Assembly: GCF_902702935.1 (NCBI RefSeq)
Contig: NZ_LR738855.1
Location: 1-64,000, forward strand
Origin: Corynebacterium rouxii
GTDB lineage: Bacteria; Actinomycetota; Actinomycetes; Mycobacteriales; Mycobacteriaceae
Length of the DNA: 64,000 nucleotides
Direction of reading: 5' to 3'
The notes under the pieces were generated by a model that was not told where the DNA came from, ran no database searches, and saw nothing but the letters and a program-made list of their open reading frames with translations. Below are positions 52,909-61,575 of the stretch, piece after piece. Within the stretch, counting starts at the first letter, position 1. Each line of letters starts with the position of its first letter. The position numbers and the translations under genes were made by a program.

Positions 52909-53535
52909 TGCGTATCGCATTCGTTCACACCAAGGGGGTGTGGGTAAAACAACGAACACCATCATGCTGGCGACCGCCGCAGTACAGGTGGGCTTTACGA
53001 CACCCCGGCGAGTGCCACTGACAAGGATTTTCTCTTAGAACATCTTGGTAGCGAGTGTTCCACGCTAGTCGCACCTGCAAGTTCTCCCACGCCTACTACA
53101 CAGCGACGAATGAGGAGACTGGAGAACAGATCACAAAGCCACGTATGTACCGTGTGAACTCTGAGACTTTCCGCAAATGCCAGTACGTGATACTGACGAA
53201 GATCAAGCGCGCTGCCGTGATCGTCGTCGACATTGATCAGACAGGCAGTGCAGGAGGACACCCGTCGAATCTGGCTGATGATATACGAGGCACGTTCGCG
53301 GCGCTGGTGTCTAAAGGTATCTTAAAGCTAGCTCGGGGGAACTGCGCGTACTGCGGGAGAAGCGTGTAGTTAAACCGGAGCGGGGTACAGGTTCTGTACT
53401 AAGTCCTCGGGTGACAACGACGAGTGGGGCAGCGGCGCTGCTTGCAGCGCAGTGTGCGGCTGGTGAGTCTACGGCGCAAGAAGACGATGGTGTGTCTGTG
53501 CAGTGGGAACACAGTTCGTATGAGCCGGAGTTGTA
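52909..53535 (+). pseudogene. parA-repA deletion remnant fused to an unknown tail
   Basis: MRIAFVHTKG and TNTIMLATAAVQ are the start of a ParA ATPase with a one-base loss inside the Walker motif. This jumps directly to GLYDTPASATDKDFLLEHLG, the N-terminal part of RepA, which continues with frameshifts as FSHAYYTATNEETGEQITKP up to ALVSKGI. After that comes an unrelated open tail ending GVSVQWEHSSYEPEL at 53535. It is a relic of a second plasmid related to the one at 62-64 kb. Confidence 0.65.
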
Positions 53536-53662
53536 GGCATAATCAAAGACCCCAACCACGCACGAATTGCTCTCTTAAAGAAAATATGGTTAGCGAATAG
53601 ACGTATTCCTAGTGCAAAGCTGAAGATGGGGTATCCATCGTGAACGTACGATTTGATTAAGG

Positions 53663-53695
53663 TCTATATAGCCGTATGCCCATATAGACATAAGG
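53663..53695. repeat. Inverted repeats beside the resolvase gene
   Basis: TATATAGCC and GGCTATATG face each other with CCCATATAGACATA in between, directly after the end of the minus-strand resolvase gene. The motif CCCATATAG...CATA recurs inside the 40-bp palindrome at 61961, so it may be a partition-type rather than resolution site. Confidence 0.4.
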
Positions 53696-54316
53696 CTATA
53701 TGCTTAGATATTTGTAGAGAGTGGTTCTGCCGATCTCTAAACGGCGGGCGACTTCAGCTTTCGGAACACCTGTATCTACCCACTGCCGAGCCTGACTGAT
53801 TTGTTCGTCGGTAAGGACTTTTGCGCGCCCCTTATACACTCCTCTAGCTTTAGCTCGGGCAATACCTTCTGCCTGACGCTCACGAATCAGTGAACGCTCA
53901 AACTCTGCGATGGCCCCCAAGATCCCCAACATAAGTCGGGCTATCGGATCACTAGTAGCGGTATAGGTTTGGTTTTCTTTGAGGAACTCGACGATAACAC
54001 CACGCTCGGTTAATTTGGTGACAATACTGCTGAGATCAGTAAGCGAACGAGCAAGCCTGTCCATGCTTGTGATAATCAGGCGGTCGCCTTCACGAAGATA
54101 ACGTAAAGCCTCATCAAGTTGTGGGCGGTGGCGAGTACCGCCACTGATGCAATCAGTGTAGATACGAACAGCACCCGCGTTACGTAACCTGGCATGCTGG
54201 CGTTCGGGGTTTTGTTCAGTGGTACTTACTCGTGCGTAGCCGATTTTTTGCCCCACGATAGGCGTAATATGTTCGCTAGGGTCTACAAAAAGTGGCGTAT
54301 GTGTTTGGTTATTCAT
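53696..54316 (-). CDS. Serine recombinase (resolvase/invertase)
   Basis: The 206-residue small serine recombinase has the catalytic motif GYARVSTTEQNPERQ with nucleophile Ser near residue 31, the conserved SMDRLARSLTDL, LGAIAEFERSLIRERQ, and a C-terminal helix-turn-helix KAEVARRLEIGRTTLYKYL. It appears intact. It could resolve plasmid multimers or invert a segment. About 20 extra N-terminal residues precede the fold. Confidence 0.9.
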   Translation of the reverse strand: MNNQTHTPLFVDPSEHITPIVGQKIGYARVSTTEQNPERQHARLRNAGAVRIYTDCISGGTRHRPQLDEALRYLREGDRLIITSMDRLARSLTDLSSIVTKLTERGVIVEFLKENQTYTATSDPIARLMLGILGAIAEFERSLIRERQAEGIARAKARGVYKGRAKVLTDEQISQARQWVDTGVPKAEVARRLEIGRTTLYKYLSI

Positions 54317-54374
54317 AATTCAACCCTAGCGAACAGTGCAGATAGTCTAGGGGCAACTGTTCATTTAGCGTGTG

Positions 54375-54822
54375 GCTACCCGAACGCTTGGCAGGCACCG
54401 CGAGATCGACGACGTGACAGCGAAAAAGTTTTTTGATCAGTATGCACAAGAATTAGTAAAAGGTTGGTGGAGATAATGGCAAAGACATACACGGTCACTG
54501 CAGAACGAGGCAGCGACGTGTGGGTGCTTGAATGTGTCGAACTGGGAGCTGTGTCCCAGACCAAGCGGCTAGACCATGCCGCTGCCGAGATGCGAGAAGC
54601 TATGGCCTACCAAGCAGGAGCAAGTCCCGATAGCTTCAATATTGTTGTTGAAGCTATCCTCCCCTCTAATATCGCCGAGCTAAAGACACGTGCCGATGAA
54701 CAACGCAAGAAAGTACCCGGGAATTGGCTGCCGCAATGAAAAAGTCCGGTATGACTGTACGCGACATGGGTGATATTCTCGAGGTGTCCTACCAAAGGGC
54801 GCAAAAGCTTGCAACAGCATAA
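54375..54822 (+). pseudogene. Second HicAB remnant: HicA tail and frameshifted HicB
   Basis: RTLGRHREIDDVTAKKFFDQ is the end of a HicA whose front is gone next to the resolvase gene. ATG 54476, after GGTGGAG, starts HicB MAKTYTVTAERGSDVWVLE. Near 54708 the frame shifts. The other frame continues as RELAAAMKKSGMTVRDMGD and ends in AQKLATA at 54822. HicB would carry its usual C-terminal DNA-binding helix-turn-helix in that last part. Function is presumably lost. Confidence 0.65.
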
Positions 54823-55046
54823 GGAAACTTAAACAGCAACGCTGCGGAATAGGTTTGTTGGTTATTAACCAAGCCGGATCCAGCAGGTAGAGGCGAGAAA
54901 TTTTTCCGGTTTCTTCACCTCATCGTAGCAATCACTTCATGGAAATGAATAGCTTTCTATATAGCAACCTATGGGTCATCATCTTGTTGCCTGTTTGTTT
55001 ATAGCTTCCTTGCCCTACTACTTTCGTGAGCAAGGGAACCCTTAGG

Positions 55047-55100
55047 GTTTCCGCGCTAGCACCCGATAACACTCCACCACCAAGACGCAGTAACGGTTAC
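55047..55100 (+). repeat. Direct repeat left of the RiPP operon
   Basis: GTTTCCGCGCTAGCACCCGA and the following CCAAGACGCAGTAACGGTT closely match 59776-59830. The pair brackets the peptide operon. The rest of 54823-55233 shows only a TATATAGTTATATAGTTATA tract. Confidence 0.5.
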
Positions 55101-55233
55101 TGATCTGTTTTACCCCTAGGTATATAGTTATATAGTTATAGGTGACCTGTGGAAATAGGTAAACCTGCTGGTCAAACCCTGTGGATAATTGTCTCCGTGA
55201 GGGTAAATATGCGCAACCTGAACAGGGAAAATA

Positions 55234-55255
55234 AAAGCACCCCGTGGGGTGCTTT
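55234..55255 (-). terminator. Terminator of the peptide operon
   Basis: AAAGCACCCCG and CGGGGTGCTTT (with complement) form a strong stem, followed on the minus strand by TTATTTT. It lies 80 bases after the last gene of the minus-strand operon. Confidence 0.75.
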
Positions 55256-55335
55256 GGCAGCGTTATTCGAGTTCTTTTTTCGGCTTTGTTCACACTGAGG
55301 GCGCGCCTTCAAGACTGGCGATGATACCGTTTTGA

Positions 55336-56052
55336 CTAACTCTTATGCATAGCATCAAATATGTTTGTTGGTGTTGCGTGATGGAGGATTTGACCTGTGT
55401 TTCCTTCTTTTAGCACCACAACACGGTCAGCTGATGCTGCAATATCCAGATCATGTGTGACCATAACTAGAGAAGTTCTCTTGGTGACCGTTTCTTGAAG
55501 TAGTTCTAGGATAATTGCGCTGGTTGTAACGTCTAGTGCTCCAGTCGGTTCGTCGGCAAAGAGTATCTGGGGAGATCTGACAAGAGAACGTGCGATAGCT
55601 ACGCGTTGTTGTTGTCCTCCGGATAATTGGTTTGGATACTTATTGCCAGCTCCTGACAGCCCCACTTTTTCAAGAACTGAGTCGATTTCGCGTTTTTTTG
55701 GGTTTCGGCCAGCAAGCTTTGAAGGAAGCCGGATGTTGTCGGCGACCGTCAGGGAGCTAATGAGGTTTAAGTCTTGGAAGATGAAACTTGCGTGATTTCT
55801 CCTGATCTCAGCAACTTTTCGTGGCGAGATGGCGGTGATGTTCTGATTGGCTAGGGAGATAGATCCTTCATCGGGTGCGAGTAATCCACTTAAGCAGTAC
55901 AGTAATGTAGATTTTCCTGAACCCGATTTTCCGACAATTGCAACAGATTCTCCAGGTAATATAGTGAGATCAATTCCCTTGAGAACTGTTACTTTCTGAC
56001 TACCTTTACCGAAGCTTTTCTTCACTCCGGTGGCTGTGATGAGTGCTGTCAT
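55336..56052 (-). CDS. ABC transporter ATPase of the epipeptide-like operon
   Basis: The 238-residue MacB/LolD-type ATPase has Walker [10 protein letters not shown] (about 38-46), signature [15 protein letters not shown], Walker [13 protein letters not shown], and H-loop VTHDLD. It overlaps the permease stop by one base (TAATG). In epipeptide operons the matching transporter exports or detoxifies the peptide and gives self-immunity. Confidence 0.88.
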   Translation of the reverse strand: MTALITATGVKKSFGKGSQKVTVLKGIDLTILPGESVAIVGKSGSGKSTLLYCLSGLLAPDEGSISLANQNITAISPRKVAEIRRNHASFIFQDLNLISSLTVADNIRLPSKLAGRNPKKREIDSVLEKVGLSGAGNKYPNQLSGGQQQRVAIARSLVRSPQILFADEPTGALDVTTSAIILELLQETVTKRTSLVMVTHDLDIAASADRVVVLKEGNTGQILHHATPTNIFDAMHKS

Positions 56053-57443
56053 TATTTACTCCCCAGTACGACGGTTATGGATTCTTTTCGGAAACCTGTG
56101 CTTGTCACGGTAAGTAGCATGAGCAGTGTGAGTGACATGCCAAATGTGACAACCCCGGTAGCCGCCCAACTTGGTAATGAAACTTGTGCGGAGGGAATTG
56201 GTCCCGATGAAAAAGCAGCGACCATTGCAAGTTCGTTAGCGATGATTATGAAATAAGCGCAGAATAGTGAGATAAACGCATAAACGATGGTCTCAAACAG
56301 TGCTTTTGTATAAGCTGCGCTCCGAGTGGAACCGGACACAATCAAGAGTGCATTATCTTGCTCTCTGTTTGAGGCCGTCGCAAAGACGATTGATGATGCC
56401 GATACACATGCCGCAATGATAGGACCTGCGAGCAATAATGCCATTTGCTCAGGTGGGGCAGAGACGGAGCTAGAAGCCCCGCTAACTGTTTCGAGAATAT
56501 CTTTAAGTTTCGATACCCACGATGTCATTACCCCAACAGCGGAGGCTGCGAGACTAATCGGCATGACAAGCGCTTTAGTTAGTGCAGGGCGCGAGGAGGC
56601 TTCCCTAGCGGCTAGAAAAAAGGAAACTTTGCCAGGACGTAGTTGAATTAGTGCGACAAGTGCACGGATTAAGAATGGGCCAAGGAATGCAAAAACAAGA
56701 CAAAGCAGTATACCCATGCCTGGGTAGATTGTGACGAAATCACCGATTTCCTGCGGATCGGTAAGTTCGGTTCGGTTTCCAATCGCAGAATAGATTGCGA
56801 TGATTCCAACGAGAAACGTCACCCCGAGCGTAGTTGTGAATATGTAGCCTTTGACTGAACCACGCTTTGTCTCGAAAGATGAGGAGGCTTTAACGCCAGT
56901 AATAAGATCACCGCGTACAATTTTTCGAGATGAGCTAATTCCTGCCAAAATGCTAACGATGACGGTAATGGCTATACCGATAGAAATGGCGGGAGCTGGG
57001 ATATTGTGCTCGAGAACGCTACTGTAAGGGAGCCCGCTGTGTCCTACGAAGCTTGCGTAGCTTGGCCAGATTATGATCGTGATTATCGTACCGACCACAG
57101 CTGATGCGGCGGTAACTAACACTACTTCCGTGAAGAGGATTGCAAGTGCTGTGGGAGGTAGAAGCCCAGCTATTTGCCAAAGCGCAACTTCACGTCGCTG
57201 TAAGCGAATACATGTGTCTACAACTAAGCGGAATGAAGCGAGGCCTGTAAGTACACTGAACGCGAGTGCAACTCCTCCCATGCTTATATATGCCTGCTGG
57301 GCATCTCCAGATACGGCAGCGCCGGCGACTATGAGGGCGACATTGAGGGTGAGAACGACCGAAAGGGCGATGGAAGAAACAAGTAGAGCGATCCATGACG
57401 CTATTCCCTTACGTACGGAGTTTAAAGCGATTTTGAAGATCAT
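56052..57443 (-). CDS. FtsX-like ABC permease of the epipeptide-like operon
   Basis: The 463-residue membrane protein has about 8-10 helices, beginning MIFKIALNSVRKGIASWIAL, with FtsX-type features such as ALWQIAGLLPPTALAILF. ATG 57443 has GGAGG upstream and overlaps the protease stop by 4 bases. Bacillus YydJ is a shorter ABC-2-type permease, so this module differs from the Bacillus operon and is closer to bacteriocin-immunity (BceB-like) permeases. Confidence 0.8.
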   Translation of the reverse strand: MIFKIALNSVRKGIASWIALLVSSIALSVVLTLNVALIVAGAAVSGDAQQAYISMGGVALAFSVLTGLASFRLVVDTCIRLQRREVALWQIAGLLPPTALAILFTEVVLVTAASAVVGTIITIIIWPSYASFVGHSGLPYSSVLEHNIPAPAISIGIAITVIVSILAGISSSRKIVRGDLITGVKASSSFETKRGSVKGYIFTTTLGVTFLVGIIAIYSAIGNRTELTDPQEIGDFVTIYPGMGILLCLVFAFLGPFLIRALVALIQLRPGKVSFFLAAREASSRPALTKALVMPISLAASAVGVMTSWVSKLKDILETVSGASSSVSAPPEQMALLLAGPIIAACVSASSIVFATASNREQDNALLIVSGSTRSAAYTKALFETIVYAFISLFCAYFIIIANELAMVAAFSSGPIPSAQVSLPSWAATGVVTFGMSLTLLMLLTVTSTGFRKESITVVLGSK

Positions 57444-58210
57444 ATGTGTGCCTCCGTTAAGGTGTCGCAAATCAGCCAAATGATTCGCGCGGTATATATA
57501 ACCGCAGCACCATAGCTGATAATAATAATGGCTCGTACTAAGAGCGAGTTATCTTTGAATGATTTTGCTTCCCTTTGGTTGACTAGGACTAGCAAAGACT
57601 TAAAACCATCCGAGTTAAGTATGGGGATACAGTTATAAGCCATAGCAATGGCATACCAAGAAAACACGAACAGCCAATCTCTCTCTAAGAGGTCTGCCCA
57701 GAGCATTCCAAAAGCTATAACGGTAATGATTGCGTTGGTAACGATCCCGATAGAATGAACAACGTAGCGATCCGTGCGAACGAGAAGGTGGGAGTCGTTC
57801 ATTCTCACGTAAAAAGCGGGAAATACTCCGTAATTAAGCTTAAATCCAACCTTATCTGGAGATCTTCCCATCATCCTGAATACTGCATAGTGACCAGCCT
57901 CGTGAATGGCTATCTGGCAGGAGGCGTAGCCAATGAGTATTGCAAAATTGTGCCAGCGCAGTTGTGATAAGTCCACCTGATATGCTCCCCAAATACCTAA
58001 TGCAGTAGAGGATACAATGAGGGAAAACGAAAGCAGTAAATAAACTGTAAAAACTGGTTTGCTCACAATAGGTGAGGTTTCTGTAAAAGGAAGGTTTTTG
58101 CCTGCGGAGAGAGGCGCCTGAACGATCCTTTTTGTAGACAGATCTTTAATGACTAGAACATTTCCTTCTTTAAGTATCTCGAAAGAATCGTTTTTGTATC
58201 TTTGAGTCAT
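57440..58210 (-). CDS. M50-family membrane metalloprotease of the epipeptide-like operon
   Basis: The 256-residue protein has about five or six helices. Zinc-site motif IHEAGHY (HExxH) is near residue 104 and the partner motif NSDGF near 200, the M50/site-2 protease pair. In Bacillus, YydH cleaves the epimerised peptide to release the mature fragment, and the same role is inferred here. It starts 4 bases after the radical SAM gene. Confidence 0.85.
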   Translation of the reverse strand: MTQRYKNDSFEILKEGNVLVIKDLSTKRIVQAPLSAGKNLPFTETSPIVSKPVFTVYLLLSFSLIVSSTALGIWGAYQVDLSQLRWHNFAILIGYASCQIAIHEAGHYAVFRMMGRSPDKVGFKLNYGVFPAFYVRMNDSHLLVRTDRYVVHSIGIVTNAIITVIAFGMLWADLLERDWLFVFSWYAIAMAYNCIPILNSDGFKSLLVLVNQREAKSFKDNSLLVRAIIIISYGAAVIYTARIIWLICDTLTEAHI

Positions 58211-58214
58211 GGGC

Positions 58215-59153
58215 TTATTTCGAGATACTTGTATATTCGCTTGAAACGATAGACACTACAGCTTTCAGCGTGTGTGGATTTGAGAAGAGGATTTGGCACA
58301 TTTCACATGCGTCGACATAACTGCGTTCAGTGTAGGAAACATCCAGGACCCTTTCTTCGATGCATCGCTCAAAGAGCCATTTGAAACCTTTTTGTCGGAT
58401 CGCGGCAAAAAGAAGATTTCTCTCGATACTGGAAACTGCGCGTTCTACGGGAAGATCTTCTGCCTTTCCAAAGGCGAGATCTGTGGTAAAGACCGTGGGG
58501 GAGCAACAAGGATAGACTTTGCCGTCGTAGTGGTAGGTGGGCTCAAAGCCCGGACAGGTTAGATTGTCTTCTATACGATGGCGGCGAATGATTGATTCTT
58601 CAGGGTATTGTTCCGCTGCCCCCACTCGTTGAATGGGGAACTTAATCACTTTGACTCCCATGAGCGATTCTCCAAGCGCCGCTAGAATCCTATCGGAAGA
58701 GAAGTTTTTGGATACCGCAACATTAATTGCGATTGGTACCCTCACACTCAAGTTGGCATCGAGGATATTTTTGACTTTCTCTACCTTGAGGAGATCTTGA
58801 TGGAAATCATCGAAGCTGATCTTTAGAGCGCAAAGACCTGCTTCTTTTAGCTCAAAAAGTGTTTCCTCAGCTCGTTTCTTATTTTGTCCCCAGAACCCAT
58901 TAGTTACTAAGGTTGCGGCTTTCCCATAGGATTTAGCAACGCGAAGTACTTCCAGTACTAAAGGTTTACGTAAGAGAGCTTCCCCGCCGCTCAGTGAAAT
59001 TGTGTCGATAGCGGGTGCTTCACAACCTTCCTTAACGATTCGAAGAATCTGTTCATCTGTGAGATGTTCCTCGGCCTGAGGGGTGGAAGAAAAACAACAG
59101 TGTCCGCATCTAATGTTGCATTTCCTGTCAATAACTATGCCAAGGGCTACCAT
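58215..59153 (-). CDS. Radical SAM/SPASM peptide-modifying enzyme (YydG/EpeE-like)
   Basis: The 312-residue protein has the SAM-cluster motif CNIRCGHCCF at about residues 12-21 (Cx3Cx2C), the ISLSGGEALLR segment, and a C-terminal cysteine group (CPGFEPTYHYDGKVYPCCSP, then CEMCQILF) that would hold a second cluster. Length matches YydG, the radical SAM peptide epimerase that makes D-residues in epipeptides. The gene is separated from the peptide gene by about 87 bases with a hairpin. Another peptide modification, such as a thioether or C-C bond, is possible. Confidence 0.85.
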   Translation of the reverse strand: MVALGIVIDRKCNIRCGHCCFSSTPQAEEHLTDEQILRIVKEGCEAPAIDTISLSGGEALLRKPLVLEVLRVAKSYGKAATLVTNGFWGQNKKRAEETLFELKEAGLCALKISFDDFHQDLLKVEKVKNILDANLSVRVPIAINVAVSKNFSSDRILAALGESLMGVKVIKFPIQRVGAAEQYPEESIIRRHRIEDNLTCPGFEPTYHYDGKVYPCCSPTVFTTDLAFGKAEDLPVERAVSSIERNLLFAAIRQKGFKWLFERCIEERVLDVSYTERSYVDACEMCQILFSNPHTLKAVVSIVSSEYTSISK

Positions 59154-59185
59154 GTTGCGCCTAATTCACTCAAAGTGGAGATTAC

Positions 59186-59232
59186 TAAAAAGGGGAAGGA
59201 AGGGATGGATACTTTCCATTCCCTCCCTTGTG
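59186..59232 (-). terminator. Partial terminator between peptide and radical SAM gene
   Basis: On the minus strand, GGGAGGGAATGG and CCATCCCTTCCTTCCC can pair, followed by TTTTTA. A leaky terminator here would give many peptide transcripts per enzyme transcript, as in other RiPP operons. Confidence 0.6.
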
Positions 59233-59240
59233 TGTCGGAA

Positions 59241-59345
59241 TTACCAGTGCAGGATGGTTCCTCCGGTAACGAAATAGCCCAAATCGTCCTGATCTGCGAG
59301 ATCAATGACGGCATCATTCTGGATGAGGGAGTTGATAGAATCCAT
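59241..59345 (-). CDS. 34-residue RiPP precursor peptide, epipeptide-like
   Basis: ATG 59345 has GGAG six bases upstream. The product starts MDSINSLIQN, has an acidic middle (DLADQDD), and ends DLGYFVTGGTILHW. There is no signal peptide. The C-terminal part pairs DLxYFV with a later (T)IL, which parallels the DLWYFV and WIL segments where Bacillus YydF is epimerised at Val and Ile. A GG in between may be a cleavage or flexibility site. It heads the operon with the radical SAM enzyme, M50 protease and ABC transporter. The gene is short enough that automatic annotation would probably miss it. Confidence 0.8.
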   Translation of the reverse strand: MDSINSLIQNDAVIDLADQDDLGYFVTGGTILHW

Positions 59346-59775
59346 TACGGCTCCGTGTGAGATGAGATGAAACTGGGAGTAGGAAACAACCCTATTCTGC
59401 GTCAGTTTTGACTCGGTGAGTCGTTAATCAGATTAATACAAACGATTGTCGTTTTGTTTAAATGGCAAATTTGTTGCTTCCTGAGAGTAGGAAATTCTTG
59501 GTGGAATCCAAGTAAAGCTAGCTGTTAAGTCGATTCATGCACTACAGGCATGAGAAGCACTCATAAGGGAGAAGTTTTCTATACAAATTTTTCGTCCAGG
59601 TATGTTTTTTGAACGCTGTCTAATTCCACCTATTTGGGTGTGTTTTGGCAAGAAAATATTTTCTTGTCCTGAGTGCTACCTTTCTAACAATTTAGCTTTA
59701 TCTATTTCTAGGTATGTAGTACTAGACGGATTCTTGGTAGTTGGTTACCTTCTTTATGGTCTCTATGCTCCCACT

Positions 59776-59830
59776 GTTTCCGCGTTGGCACCCGATAAAA
59801 TCGTACAACCAAGACACCAGTAGCGGTTGC
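59776..59830 (+). repeat. Direct repeat right of the RiPP operon
   Basis: This matches 55047-55100, sharing GTTTCCGCG, GCACCCGATAA and CCAAGAC...CAGTA. The 59346-59775 stretch upstream of the peptide gene is AT-rich, presumably holds the operon promoter, and shows no gene I can support. Confidence 0.5.
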
Positions 59831-59892
59831 GATGTGTTTCTTTGGTTTTATTTTTATGGAAGAAGAGTTTTGTTGATTGGATACCTAGAGGA

Positions 59893-60358
59893 TTAACTAC
59901 AGGGGAAGCATAAAAATGAGGTAAGCAGTTGCTTTCTGTGTGGGGCGGTGGTTAGAAGGGAGTTGTTTTCTTTGTTTGCGAGTTCAATTTCTAGGAACTT
60001 GGCTTTAAGTATTGCTGTGGCGTGACCTATAGAGCGCTGGATATTTTCTCTTTTTATCCTTACGAAACGTTGTTCCGCGATCCACGTGCGCAGATGCTCC
60101 AGATCACGTGACTCATCGGCCTTAATTGGGTGCATGAGTTCAGTTCTTTCGAGACGGTGGATAAGGATAAAGTTCCCAGACTTTATCAGGAGTTTTAAGA
60201 TTCGCAGTGGTGGTAGCGACGTCTTTCAAGTCCTTGAAAGGACTGGTTTTGGCTAGATCAGTTATGGGGTCGAGCACAGAACTAGCCAGCGAAGCATCAT
60301 CCTTTGTGATAACGATACCGAGAGAATCAAATGACCGACGGAAGCTCCCTGTGCGCAT
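59893..60358 (-). pseudogene. Possible hypothetical gene in two frames
   Basis: Two neighbouring minus-strand frames, 60140-60358 (72 codons, beginning MRTGSFRRSFDSLGIVIT) and 59893-60135 (80 codons, containing HLRTWIAEQRFVRIKRENIQ), could be one gene interrupted by a frameshift. No family is recognised and coding status is uncertain. Confidence 0.3.
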
Positions 60359-60655
60359 TAAGTGCCGTCATGGGCAGATTTCGTTCTGTGTGGATCTTGA
60401 CTAATTGCGTCTCTTTCCGTGATTTAATGGCAGTTCGTTTTGTTGCTAAAGCCTCTTTTGTAGTCAGTGTGACTGTAGTGATCGAGGCTCAAAGTAGGAT
60501 AACGGCGAAATGGAGAGGCGGCATGTTTATCCTTAGATAGGGCCATTGTGATGGAATCACAGAAAGCAACAGTGTGAAAGCTTTTAGGAAGACCTCTGCA
60601 ACATGGAAATATTTTGTGATTTTGGGCACAAATTGACAATCTGTATTGAGTAAGA

Positions 60656-60709
60656 GGGCCATGTGTGGTATGACTCAAAAAGCTTTTTGAATCATACCAC
60701 ACATGGCCC
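60656..60709. repeat. 54-bp near-perfect inverted repeat
   Basis: GGGCCATGTGTGGTATGA and its complement form the outer arms, with CTCAAAAAGCTTTTTGAA completing a hairpin that has only one mismatched pair. It sits 110 bases before the Abi-like gene. It could be a bidirectional terminator or a miniature mobile element. The rest of 60359-60655 has no clear gene. Confidence 0.6.
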
Positions 60710-60818
60710 TTGCTATTTTCTTGCCGTTGAATTCCTGAAATTGCACCTCGTGAGAGGCGCTGGTTCCCCATGCCCTTGCCGTAAGATTAGAACATATTAT
60801 CTACGGAAAGGCTGAACA

Positions 60819-61541
60819 ATGGATCCCTATACAAACCCACTTACATGCATGGATGCATGTCGGATAATTAATGCACTTCCTCACCCTAGGAGAAATACTT
60901 ACTTAACTATCGCTAGGGACAATGCGGAAACTGAAAAAATTACTATATTGGCGGCCAAACTATATTTATGGAACGGATATCTAGCCTCGGTTATAGATAG
61001 AACAACGGGGGAAATTGAAGTGCTGCTACGTAACTTTATGGATAAATCTTTATCGCAATGGAACAGTGCACTACCGCGATGTGGTTCGCGTGAATGGCTA
61101 ACCGCACCTGAAGGTGAACTGAAAGAGCTGGTAATCCCTTCTAAGGGGAAACCTTTGAGGGACTTTGCACACCTTCAAACAGTTGAAGGAACTCCCACAC
61201 ATGACGATTATGTAGCAGGTTTAACTTTTGGAAATTGGGTTCACCTATTGCCAAAGAAACACGCTTCGGAAAAGAATGTACGAGTGATTCTTTGGAATGA
61301 AGCTTTCGCTCCTCATCTAAATTCGCCAGATAGGGTAGATTTTCAGCAACGCGTAATGGCAGTAAAAGACATACGCAACCGAGCGACTCACAGACGTCCG
61401 CTCGTTAAAGACATTAAGGCCGTTAGTAAAGCGCACCAAGATTGCGTGACAATCGCAAAAGCAATAAATGAAGATCTAGGGATCTGGCTCCGAAATGAAA
61501 AGTGGATCCCCCAAGCACTTAAGAAGTCACCGTTATTATAG
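60819..61541 (+). CDS. Abi-like (HEPN-type) protein
   Basis: The 240-residue soluble protein matches the style of Abi-like actinobacterial proteins, with an N-terminal helical region, central HDDYVAGLTFGNWVHLL, and the HEPN ribonuclease-type RxxxxH motif in VKDIRNRATHRRPL near residue 190. Such proteins act in abortive phage defence as RNases, often with no partner gene. The immediate ribosome-binding site is GGAAAGG. The gene's lower GC than its neighbours and plasmid setting suggest transfer. Confidence 0.7.
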   Translation: MDPYTNPLTCMDACRIINALPHPRRNTYLTIARDNAETEKITILAAKLYLWNGYLASVIDRTTGEIEVLLRNFMDKSLSQWNSALPRCGSREWLTAPEGELKELVIPSKGKPLRDFAHLQTVEGTPTHDDYVAGLTFGNWVHLLPKKHASEKNVRVILWNEAFAPHLNSPDRVDFQQRVMAVKDIRNRATHRRPLVKDIKAVSKAHQDCVTIAKAINEDLGIWLRNEKWIPQALKKSPLL

Positions 61542-61545
61542 AAGA

Positions 61546-61575
61546 TGGCCCCCAGTCGTACTGGGGGCCAGGGCT
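61546..61575 (+). terminator. Terminator of the Abi-like gene
   Basis: TGGCCCCCAG and CTGGGGGCCA are perfect arms, followed by a T-containing tail. The next 385 bases (61576-61960) contain only short spurious frames. Confidence 0.8.

Noticed and set aside
59602..59823. 73-codon plus-strand frame upstream of the peptide operon
   Set aside because: It ends within the direct repeat and its translation is unlike a protein family; no start signal is convincing.
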